DNA from: Sulfurimonas sp.
GTDB lineage: Bacteria; Campylobacterota; Campylobacteria; Campylobacterales; Sulfurimonadaceae
Direction of reading: 5' to 3'
Assembly: GCA_027066935.1 (NCBI GenBank)
Contig: JAMOMX010000434.1
Coordinates: 1-5,714, forward strand
Length of the DNA: 5,714 nucleotides
The position numbers and the translations under genes are program-made. Below, piece after piece: positions 1-5,655 of this stretch. Positions within the stretch are counted from its first letter, which is position 1. Each line of letters starts with the position of its first letter. The notes beneath the pieces were generated by a model that saw nothing but the letters and a program-made list of their open reading frames with translations, had not been told where the DNA came from and made no database searches.

Positions 1-161
1 GCCAATATTGGTTTATGAATATATTTTCTATCTTGTTTAACATCGTGACACTCTTTACAGCTTTTTTCTCTATCTTCTTTTGTATGTTTATATATCTCAT
101 TTGCGAATAGAGAGATACTAAAGAGAGCTTGACAAAATAGTATAAATATAATATTTTTCAT
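1..161 (-). CDS. Secreted c-type cytochrome, N-terminal part (runs off the left edge)
   Basis: The reverse strand encodes 53 full codons, open at the window edge. Residues 1-20 (MKNIIFILFCQALFSISLFA) form a Sec signal peptide with a likely cut after LFA. Residues 35-39 are CKECH, a CXXCH motif that covalently binds heme c, so the mature protein should work in the periplasm in electron transfer. The following HKPIL resembles the spacing segment between paired CXXCH motifs in multiheme cytochromes of the doubled-CXXCH type; a second motif would lie just outside the window, so that subfamily is inference. I chose the ATG at 161 because AAAAAGG (173 to 167) sits 5 bases upstream as a ribosome binding site. 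An in-frame ATG at 176 would add MKKVK but has no such site. The gene is transcribed away from the lipoprotein gene at 505. Reduction of a specific substrate cannot be deduced from this fragment. Confidence 0.82.
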   Translation of the reverse strand, partial: MKNIIFILFCQALFSISLFANEIYKHTKEDREKSCKECHDVKQDRKYIHKPIL

Positions 162-348
162 TTTAACCTTTTTCATTAGTTTTTTATTGTAATGTTTTAT
201 TAATCTAATGATACTGTTAATATACTTAGATTTTAGGGTTTTTCTAAAGAGAATTAACTCTTAAAGAGATAGTTGCAATTTTTATATAATATTTTTAAGT
301 GCTACAAAAAGTAACATATTGTAAAAAACTTTTAAGATATTAAATTTT

Positions 349-425
349 GCTAAATTATTTTTTATAAAGTATATTTAAATATTTCATAAAGAAAATAAAT
401 ATACTTAATTATTAGGCTAAATTAT
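349..425. repeat. 10-bp direct repeat GCTAAATTAT (two copies)
   Basis: GCTAAATTAT occurs at 349-358 and again at 416-425, 67 bases apart start to start, bracketing the inverted repeat at 367-406. In such AT-rich DNA a 10-mer can recur by chance, but each copy contains a GC dinucleotide, which is less common here. It could be a pair of regulator binding sites; no regulator can be named. Confidence 0.35.
367..406. repeat. 11-bp perfect inverted repeat, possible operator
   Basis: AAGTATATTTA at 367-377 is the exact reverse complement of TAAATATACTT at 396-406, with 18 bases between. It lies about 65 bases upstream of the candidate -10 of the lipoprotein gene and has no T-run after it, so it does not look like a terminator. 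A dimeric regulator site upstream of the divergent promoters is possible; chance pairing in AT-rich DNA is the main alternative. Confidence 0.35.
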
Positions 426-470
426 GTAAAATATTTTAATTTCACTTAAGTAATTATTAAATCCAATCAC

Positions 471-476
471 TATACT
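471..476 (+). promoter_or_regulatory. Candidate -10 element for the first lipoprotein gene
   Basis: TATACT matches the sigma-70 -10 consensus TATAAT at five of six bases and lies 28 bases upstream of the first ATG, giving a short leader. No good -35 hexamer is seen at 16-18 bases upstream (AAGTAA at 448-453). Weak -35 boxes are usual in Campylobacterota, which fits but also lowers the specificity of the call. Confidence 0.3.
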
Positions 477-495
477 ATCGACTTAATGATTTTAA

Positions 496-500
496 AGGAG
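496..500 (+). promoter_or_regulatory. Ribosome binding site, ambiguous between two adjacent ATGs
   Basis: AGGAG within AAAGGAG is a strong Shine-Dalgarno match. It stands 4 bases before the ATG at 505 and 7 bases before the ATG at 508. The spacing favours the second ATG, giving MKKSF rather than MMKKS. The signal peptide is functional either way. Confidence 0.75.
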
Positions 501-504
501 TTAG

Positions 505-2937
505 ATGATGAAAAAAAGTTTTCCAGTTTTGTTGCTTAGTGCTATGATGATTTTTCTTATAGGTTGTGGTGGAGGGAACAATTCTGATAAAATAGAGGTA
601 AAAACAGCTCCAAATACTCAACAAGAGACAGAGACAACTGAAGATAAAGTAGTAGTAAAAGTAAATAAAACTACTGTAGAAGCGGGTAAAACAGTAGACT
701 TTGTCTTATCTAATACCCAAAACATAAAACTTATAGAGTGGAGAGATAAAAATGGAAAACTCCTATCAACTGACCTAAAGCTTAACAGACTTTTTTTTAC
801 AGAAGGAGAATATGAGACTATTCTAGTAGTAACAGATAAAAATGATAAAATAACAACTGATAAAATAGTCATAAAAGTAATCAAAAACTCAACCCCTACC
901 AATGTAACACCAAACCAATCACCAGTAGCAAAAGCAAAAGCCGAATCTTTAAGCATCATGGATAAAGAGTATATACACTTAAGCGATGATGAAAGCTACG
1001 ATAGTGATGGTAGCATAGCAAGTTATGAGTGGAGAGATATGGATGGTATACTACTAAGTAGCACCAAAAAACTAGATAGAAAGATGTACTATTATCCTCA
1101 GTATGACTTTAATAATAACGGCACAACAAGATATGTAAAAACACTCATAGTTACAGACGATAAAGGGGCAACTGCTAAAAAAAGCTTTACAATCATAGTC
1201 CATAAAAAACCAGACACAAATCAACCTCCAACAGTAGATGCAGGAGCAAATCAAACTATCACCCAAGGAGATAGTTTAACACTAAATGCTACAGCAGATG
1301 ATAGTGATGGATCGATAGAAGGTTATGAGTGGAAGGAGGGAGGAGTTGTAAAAGGAGATAGTGCAGATCTTACATTAAATAATCTTTCAGTAGGAACACA
1401 CTTTTTCACTATAACAGTAACAGATGATAAAGGAGCAACAGCAAGTGATACAGTAAAAGTAGAAGTAAAAGCACCAATAGTTATAAATCAAGCACCAACA
1501 GCCACACTACAAAGTGTAACACTAGATGAAGATACAACAAAAACTATCATACTATCAGGAACTGATCCAGATGGAGATGCGTTAACTTATACAGTAGTAT
1601 CGATACCAAGTAATGGAACATTAAGTGGTACAGTACCAAACTTGATATATACACCAAATGCAAACTACTTTGGAAGTGATAGTTTTACATTTAAAGTAAA
1701 TGATGGAACAGTAGACTCTGCACCTGCTATGGTTAGTATAGCTATAACAAATATAGTAGAACCAAACCAAGCACCAATAGCCACACCACAAAATGTAACA
1801 CTAGATGAAGATACAACAAAAATTATAACACTATCAGGAACTGATCCAGATGGGAATACTTTAACTTATACAGTAGTAACACAACCAACCAATGGAACAT
1901 TTGTAGGTGGAGTCTATACACCAAATGCAAATTATAACGGTAATGATAGTTTTATATTTGTAGCAAATGATGGCTTATTGACTTCTTTGCCTGCAACAGT
2001 TAGTATTACAGTAAGCTCTGTAAATGATACTCCAACAGCTATAGCTCAATCTATAGCACTATGTAAAAACACTTCAAAAAATATAGTTTTAATAGGAAGT
2101 GATGATGACAATGACACTCTTACTTATGATTTGACAACACTACCAACAAATGGTATATTTAATGGAATTACATATACTCCTAATCCTGATTATATAGGTA
2201 CAGACAGCTTTAGTTTCAAAGCAAATGATGGACAAGTTAGCTCAGCTTCTGCAATAGTAGATATTGTAATAAACGGTGACAATCTCAGTGTTAATGAAAG
2301 ATTTGATTTTATAGCAAATTATCTTGAATCATTATTAGATATAAAAAGTGATATTCTTGAATATGATGATAGTCCATTTATTTTAGATGAAGGTGAAACA
2401 AGAACATTTGTAATGACAATGGTGTTAGATTTTACAAATGATCCTATAAATTCTCCAGATAAAGGTTATATAACTTTTGTAATTCAGTTGGATGTAACAA
2501 AAAGTATGGGCAATCTTGTTTTTTCAAGCCCAGCAGAAAGCTTAACATTGATTAATTCTAAAAAAGAAACTTCCCCTTTTGGACTTATGACTATATTGAC
2601 ATCGGATTCAGATGTTCTATTGGGTGACGAGGTTTCATTTAATTTTGACAATTATTTTAATAAACTCTTAACAGAAGTGGGGAATAATTTGGCTTATGAT
2701 AATATAAGAAGTATTTTTTCAGAATGTGATACAGAACTAATTAAAATATATTTTACTATGCATGAGAAATTACCAAATGATTCATATGACAAATTATTTA
2801 TTAGAAATCCTGAAATATTTAATCCAACTGATTTTAGTTTAAATATTGGTGGTAGTACAAATCCATACTTAGATATATTTGATGATGGTGTTGTTCAAGC
2901 TCTAAAATTTGACTTGATTTGGAATCAAGTTCCATAA
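505..2937 (+). CDS. Multidomain surface lipoprotein: PKD-like domains, cadherin-like repeats, unknown C-terminal domain
   Basis: An 810-residue exported lipoprotein. Residues 1-20 form a lipoprotein signal peptide with lipobox LIGC, and Cys21 is the lipidated residue; the glycines after it suggest outer-membrane sorting by the enterobacterial rule, which may not hold here. Approximate modules: PKD-like 1 (49-126), PKD-like 2 (138-233), PKD-like 3 (239-322), then three cadherin-like/bacterial Ig repeats (328-416, 421-504, 507-590). PKD signs are the DSDGSI..YEW and ITVTDDKGATA motifs. The cadherin-like repeats show LDEDTTK, SGTDPDG, YTPNANY and DSFTFKVNDG, with acidic residues typical of calcium sites. 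Residues 593-810 match nothing I recognise; they appear mostly beta with an acidic helical start. Such stalks usually serve in adhesion or hold a terminal domain away from the cell; that role is inferred. Repeats 1 and 2 are near copies. Repeat 3 has LCKNTSK where the others have LDEDTTK. Cys520 and Cys741 are the only cysteines after Cys21. The gene is followed by its own terminator. Confidence 0.88.
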   Translation: MMKKSFPVLLLSAMMIFLIGCGGGNNSDKIEVKTAPNTQQETETTEDKVVVKVNKTTVEAGKTVDFVLSNTQNIKLIEWRDKNGKLLSTDLKLNRLFFTEGEYETILVVTDKNDKITTDKIVIKVIKNSTPTNVTPNQSPVAKAKAESLSIMDKEYIHLSDDESYDSDGSIASYEWRDMDGILLSSTKKLDRKMYYYPQYDFNNNGTTRYVKTLIVTDDKGATAKKSFTIIVHKKPDTNQPPTVDAGANQTITQGDSLTLNATADDSDGSIEGYEWKEGGVVKGDSADLTLNNLSVGTHFFTITVTDDKGATASDTVKVEVKAPIVINQAPTATLQSVTLDEDTTKTIILSGTDPDGDALTYTVVSIPSNGTLSGTVPNLIYTPNANYFGSDSFTFKVNDGTVDSAPAMVSIAITNIVEPNQAPIATPQNVTLDEDTTKIITLSGTDPDGNTLTYTVVTQPTNGTFVGGVYTPNANYNGNDSFIFVANDGLLTSLPATVSITVSSVNDTPTAIAQSIALCKNTSKNIVLIGSDDDNDTLTYDLTTLPTNGIFNGITYTPNPDYIGTDSFSFKANDGQVSSASAIVDIVINGDNLSVNERFDFIANYLESLLDIKSDILEYDDSPFILDEGETRTFVMTMVLDFTNDPINSPDKGYITFVIQLDVTKSMGNLVFSSPAESLTLINSKKETSPFGLMTILTSDSDVLLGDEVSFNFDNYFNKLLTEVGNNLAYDNIRSIFSECDTELIKIYFTMHEKLPNDSYDKLFIRNPEIFNPTDFSLNIGGSTNPYLDIFDDGVVQALKFDLIWNQVP
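1486..2274 (+). repeat. Three tandem cadherin-like coding repeats, the first two near-identical in part
   Basis: Repeat units start at about 1486, 1765 and 2023. The first parts of units 1 and 2 (1486-1575 and 1765-1854, 279 bases apart) are nearly identical in DNA, including a shared run of 29 bases ending in the DEDTTK codons and another of 23 bases covering SGTDPDG. Unit 3 keeps the protein pattern (YTPN..Y.G.DSF.F.ANDG) but not the codons. This indicates a recent duplication or gene conversion of units 1 and 2, with unit 3 older or of separate origin. Recombination between units 1 and 2 would remove exactly 93 codons in frame. Confidence 0.8.
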
Positions 2938-2938
2938 G

Positions 2939-2968
2939 AGGTGGGTAAAACCCACCTTATATATTTTC
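2939..2968 (+). terminator. Rho-independent terminator after the first lipoprotein gene
   Basis: AGGTGGGT (2939-2946) pairs perfectly with ACCCACCT (2950-2957) around a three-base AAA loop (or a five-base loop if the closing T-A opens). It is followed by a T-rich stretch TTATATATTTT. The stem is the most GC-rich spot in the neighbourhood and begins two bases after the stop codon. It should separate transcription of this gene from the next one. Confidence 0.85.
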
Positions 2969-3015
2969 ATACTACTTTCAATTAGAAAACCTAGTTAATC
3001 ATAGATTAATAATTT

Positions 3016-3029
3016 TGTAACTATTCAGC
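3016..3029 (+). repeat. 14-bp element, upstream copy (TGTAACTATTCAGC)
   Basis: This 14-mer recurs with one mismatch (TGTAACCATTCAGC) at 5491-5504 in the same orientation, so the two copies flank the beta-helix gene: 114 bases before its start and 22 bases after its stop. Similarity does not extend clearly beyond the 14 bases. It could be a short genomic repeat, a mark left by mobile DNA, or a regulatory word; see the transposase remnant at 5545. Confidence 0.5.
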
Positions 3030-3052
3030 CATAATTTGAAAAAAGCAAAAGT

Positions 3053-3079
3053 TTGTTAAGATATCGGAAGAGTTATAAG
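3053..3079 (+). promoter_or_regulatory. Weak promoter candidate for the beta-helix lipoprotein gene
   Basis: TTGTTA (3053-3058) matches -35 TTGACA at four of six bases and TATAAG (3074-3079) matches -10 TATAAT at five of six, with a 15-base spacer that is shorter than ideal. A promoter is expected in this 206-base gap because a terminator closes the gene before it. The -10-like element overlaps a small hairpin, GTTAT/ATAAC (3072-3076/3082-3086). Confidence 0.25.
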
Positions 3080-3132
3080 TAATAACATAGAAGAAACCAG
3101 ATCAAAATACCAAATAAAATATTTAAATAAAT

Positions 3133-3136
3133 AGGA
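3133..3136 (+). promoter_or_regulatory. Ribosome binding site that supports a GTG start
   Basis: AGGA stands 7 bases before GTG at 3144. No ATG lies nearby in frame that would keep the signal peptide, so this site and the peptide MKLYNLIILVVCIFF together decide the GTG start. Confidence 0.65.
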
Positions 3137-3143
3137 CTATATC

Positions 3144-5468
3144 GTGAAATTATATAACTTAATAATACTTGTTGTCTGCATCTTTTTTTATATAGGCTGT
3201 AAAGAAGAATCTACAGAACAGATATCCTCAGATAGTCAAAATATTTCACACACAGTTGATAAATCTCCTCCCGCTCTAATGTTAAATGGCACAAACCCTT
3301 TAATTCTTACAGTTAATGAAAAATATATTGAGTTTGGAGCTAATGCTATTGATGATAGTGATGGAAATTTGACATCAGATATTAAAATAATAGATAATGT
3401 AGATACTGCTACCCCTGGAAACTATACTGTGACTTATGCCGTATTTGATAGTACAGGAAATCACACTTTTGTAAATAGAAGTATTATGGTACTAAGTGAT
3501 AATGATATATTTAAAGATAATGTATTTTATGTTTCACCAGATGGTAATGATGATAATGATGGTTCTTTTCATAATCCATTCAAAAGTTTGCAACAAGCAG
3601 CGAACATAGCTCAAGCAGGTAATATAATTTATGTTCGAGAGGGAATTTATGATGTAGGCAAGGGTTTAATTTTTACAAAGTCAGGTACAGAAAATAATTT
3701 TATTACTTTTACTGCATTTCCAAGAGAAAATCCAATTATTATCAAAAAAAATACAGATATATGGTCGAATAATTTTGGCGCTACAATAGCTTTTTATGGC
3801 GTTAGTTATATGAAATTCAATGGTTTTATTTTAGAAGAACCGGTAGGAAATGCTATCTTTGTTACAAATTATAATTATTCTAATACAATAGTATCTGGAA
3901 GTAAACATGTAGAAATAACTAACAATGTCATCTTTGGACAAAATAAAAATGTAAAAAACAGTCTTCGCTTAGGATATACAATAGGTATACAAAATAGAAA
4001 AATTAAAGCTTTTGATCCTATGCCTGATAAATCATCCGATATATTAATTAGCAGAAACTATCTTTATGAAAACTATACAGGTTCACTTGAAGAAAGTTAC
4101 AATGAATCACTTACCATAGTAGGAAATGTCCATAACTATGTTATTGAAAACAATATATTAGAAAATAATTATTTTATAGGTATCGATGTAATAGGAGACC
4201 TAGAAACTGCCTTTCCTATGAATACCAATGGTTTAATACAAAATAATTTACTTATTAGAAATGGAAAAATTAACCAAAAAGGCAAAAGATATACGGCATC
4301 ACTATATGTTGATGGTTCTGAAAATACAATAATAAGAAATAATACAATTCTTGATAGTTATGGTATTGGTATGGTTATTAGTCAAGAAGAGAAAATAGGT
4401 ACTACAAAAAATATTACTATAGAATCAAATTATATTAATAATGGAGCTATATACACACTTGGGGTTGGAACTAAAGAGAGTGGAAAAATAGAAAATGCAA
4501 TATTTAAATATAATGTAATTATTCAACCAAATAAAAATAAAGAAAACTATTTATTAGCAAGAGGGAATAGTGATAATATAATATTTCAAGAAAACTTTTT
4601 TTCTCTCTATAAAAACTTAAAAGCTATAAAAGATGAAAATACACTACCTAAAACTATTTGGAAATTAAGAGACAATATTTATAATTCAAAATATACCAAA
4701 GAAACTTTTATAAAAAATTTATACGATCCTAATCCAAAAATAAATTTAAATCATCAAACTCAACTTAATATAGGAGTAGATCCATCTAAACTAGATGGAG
4801 TAAAAAGAGAAAAACATTATGACGACCATACTCCTCCAATTATTACATTAATAGGCTCAAATCCTCAAGTATCATATATGGGATATGCATATTGTGAATT
4901 TGGTGCTATTGCAAAAGATGAAAATGAAGGTGATATATCTTCATTTATTATTTCTTCCTCAAAAATGGATACTACAATACCAGGGGAATATAAAGTAATT
5001 TATACAATTAAAGATAGTACAGGCAACAAAACACAAAAAATACGAATTGTTAATGTTATTGATGATATACCTCCTCAGCCTAAAAAATATATTAAAATAG
5101 ATCAAAATGAAAATCTAAATGACCAGTGCCCAGGTGAAGCTATAGAATCAGTGGAAAATCTTAGCTTTTATTATAAAGGTAGTTTTGTTGGCAAAATAAA
5201 AAATAATTGGGATATCGATCATATCTACTTTTCAGTAGCTACTAAAGGTAAAATTAATATTAGTTTGTTTGCGCCTAAAGAACTTACAATAAAAGTTGGT
5301 ACACTATGTGATACTGAAAACTATTATAGAGTAAAAAACAAAAAAAATAATTTGTATACTTTTGATGTACATTCAGGGGATTTAATAAATATATCTATTT
5401 TAGATTGGTTTAGTAAAGAAGGTTATGATTATAATCTCTCTTTAGAATTTATACCTAGTCAATTTTAA
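3144..5468 (+). CDS. Right-handed parallel beta-helix lipoprotein with two DUF5011-like domains and a PPC-like C-terminus
   Basis: A 774-residue exported protein. Residues 1-18 form a signal peptide; the probable lipobox is YIGC with Cys19 lipidated, Tyr at -3 being unusual. Modules: DUF5011-like beta-sandwich (about 42-117; PPALMLNG, FGANAIDDSDGNLTS, TPGNYTVTYAVFDSTGN); a DUF1565-like cap (127-200; FYVSPDGNDDNDGS, NPFKSLQQA, AGNIIYVREGIY); a parallel beta-helix (about 200-500) with many Asn-ladder turns such as IENNILENN, IQNNLL and IRNNTIL; a second DUF5011-like domain (562-639; TPPIITLIG, TIPGEYKVIYTIKDSTGN); and a PPC-like beta domain (about 677-769). Beta-helix proteins with this cap include family 9-type polysaccharide lyases and uncharacterised carbohydrate-active proteins. 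I cannot point to the lyase calcium-site aspartates or the catalytic lysine, so binding or cleavage of polysaccharide is inference. Its own terminator-bounded position suggests a single-gene transcript. Codon use is T-rich, like the 3' third of the gene upstream. Confidence 0.88.
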   Translation: MKLYNLIILVVCIFFYIGCKEESTEQISSDSQNISHTVDKSPPALMLNGTNPLILTVNEKYIEFGANAIDDSDGNLTSDIKIIDNVDTATPGNYTVTYAVFDSTGNHTFVNRSIMVLSDNDIFKDNVFYVSPDGNDDNDGSFHNPFKSLQQAANIAQAGNIIYVREGIYDVGKGLIFTKSGTENNFITFTAFPRENPIIIKKNTDIWSNNFGATIAFYGVSYMKFNGFILEEPVGNAIFVTNYNYSNTIVSGSKHVEITNNVIFGQNKNVKNSLRLGYTIGIQNRKIKAFDPMPDKSSDILISRNYLYENYTGSLEESYNESLTIVGNVHNYVIENNILENNYFIGIDVIGDLETAFPMNTNGLIQNNLLIRNGKINQKGKRYTASLYVDGSENTIIRNNTILDSYGIGMVISQEEKIGTTKNITIESNYINNGAIYTLGVGTKESGKIENAIFKYNVIIQPNKNKENYLLARGNSDNIIFQENFFSLYKNLKAIKDENTLPKTIWKLRDNIYNSKYTKETFIKNLYDPNPKINLNHQTQLNIGVDPSKLDGVKREKHYDDHTPPIITLIGSNPQVSYMGYAYCEFGAIAKDENEGDISSFIISSSKMDTTIPGEYKVIYTIKDSTGNKTQKIRIVNVIDDIPPQPKKYIKIDQNENLNDQCPGEAIESVENLSFYYKGSFVGKIKNNWDIDHIYFSVATKGKINISLFAPKELTIKVGTLCDTENYYRVKNKKNNLYTFDVHSGDLINISILDWFSKEGYDYNLSLEFIPSQF

Positions 5469-5482
5469 AAAATTAATTTTTT
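5467..5482 (+). terminator. A/T palindrome at the stop codon, possible weak terminator
   Basis: AAAAAATTAATTTTTT is a perfect palindrome that overlaps the TAA stop and could fold as a six-pair A-U stem with a TTAA loop ending in six T. It has the T-run of an intrinsic terminator but no GC in the stem, so it would be weak; it could act in both directions. Chance is a real alternative in this DNA. Confidence 0.35.
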
Positions 5483-5490
5483 CTATGAAG

Positions 5491-5504
5491 TGTAACCATT
5501 CAGC
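5491..5504 (+). repeat. 14-bp element, downstream copy (TGTAACCATTCAGC)
   Basis: It matches 3016-3029 at 13 of 14 bases, same orientation. It lies 54 bases upstream of the ancestral start inferred for the transposase remnant. A short GTGT/ACAC pairing (5490-5493/5505-5508) surrounds the core here but not at the upstream copy, so a conserved hairpin is not supported. Confidence 0.5.
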
Positions 5505-5544
5505 ACACCAATCAAATCCATAAATAAATAATAGGTGATAACCA

Positions 5545-5655
5545 ATAACTAAAGCTAAGCTCTTTCTTGCCATTTATGGCTATTACTACATTATCAACCG
5601 TGGAGTGGCTCGAAAATCAATACTACAATTTTCATGGTATTGCGAAGAGATGTAA
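5545..5655 (+). pseudogene. Decayed N-terminal fragment of an IS200-like / REP-associated tyrosine transposase
   Basis: Reading from 5545 gives ITKAKLFLAIYGYYYIINRG (5545-5604), then VARKSI, before similarity is lost and a stop comes at 5653. GYYxIINRGVARxxI matches the conserved N-terminus of REP-associated tyrosine transposases (Y1/HUH family), where GYYHIINRG is usual; the Tyr codons here (TAT TAC TAC) replace the expected His position by one base change, CAC to TAC. An AGGTG motif at 5533-5537 stands 7 bases before ATA 5545, which suggests that ATA was once the ATG start. The HUH pair and catalytic Tyr that should follow are absent, so no active enzyme is encoded. These enzymes cut single-stranded DNA at short palindromic repeats. 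The family call rests on about 15 residues recognised by eye; a chance match is less likely but not excluded. Confidence 0.6.

Larger units (their letters stand above)
162..504. other. Divergent intergenic region, very AT-rich, no gene seen
   Basis: These 343 bases separate the minus-strand cytochrome gene from the plus-strand lipoprotein gene, so promoters for both should lie here. I find no convincing protein gene and no RNA gene. What can be seen is an 11-bp perfect inverted repeat (367-377/396-406), a 10-bp direct repeat (349-358/416-425) and a -10-like hexamer at 471-476. For the cytochrome gene, TACAAT on the minus strand (191 to 186) resembles a -10 element, but no -35 is visible at normal spacing. 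The extreme A/T content makes chance matches likely. Confidence 0.6.

Noticed and set aside
618..959. Open frame of 113 codons on the minus strand inside the first lipoprotein gene
   Set aside because: It lies antisense to a well-supported gene with recognisable domains, its product is a low-complexity Ser/Thr/Val/Phe-rich string as expected from the complement of A-rich codons, and no ribosome binding site or family match is seen.
1072..1266. Open frame of 64 codons on the minus strand with several cysteines
   Set aside because: It is antisense to the PKD-like region. The cysteines come from the complement of common codons such as ACA and GCA, and there is no independent coding evidence.
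1486..2274. Tandem repeats considered as a CRISPR-like or non-coding array
   Set aside because: The spacing is about 250-280 bases, units stay in one reading frame and encode a known extracellular domain fold, so they are protein repeats.
3072..3086. GTTAT-AAGTA-ATAAC small hairpin upstream of the beta-helix gene
   Set aside because: A five-pair A/T-rich stem is too short to claim as a regulatory structure; mentioned only because it overlaps a weak -10 candidate.
3144..5468. Calling the beta-helix protein a pectate or alginate lyase
   Set aside because: The cap and helix resemble those enzymes in general form, but no catalytic or calcium-site residues could be assigned by eye, so an enzyme name would be unsupported.
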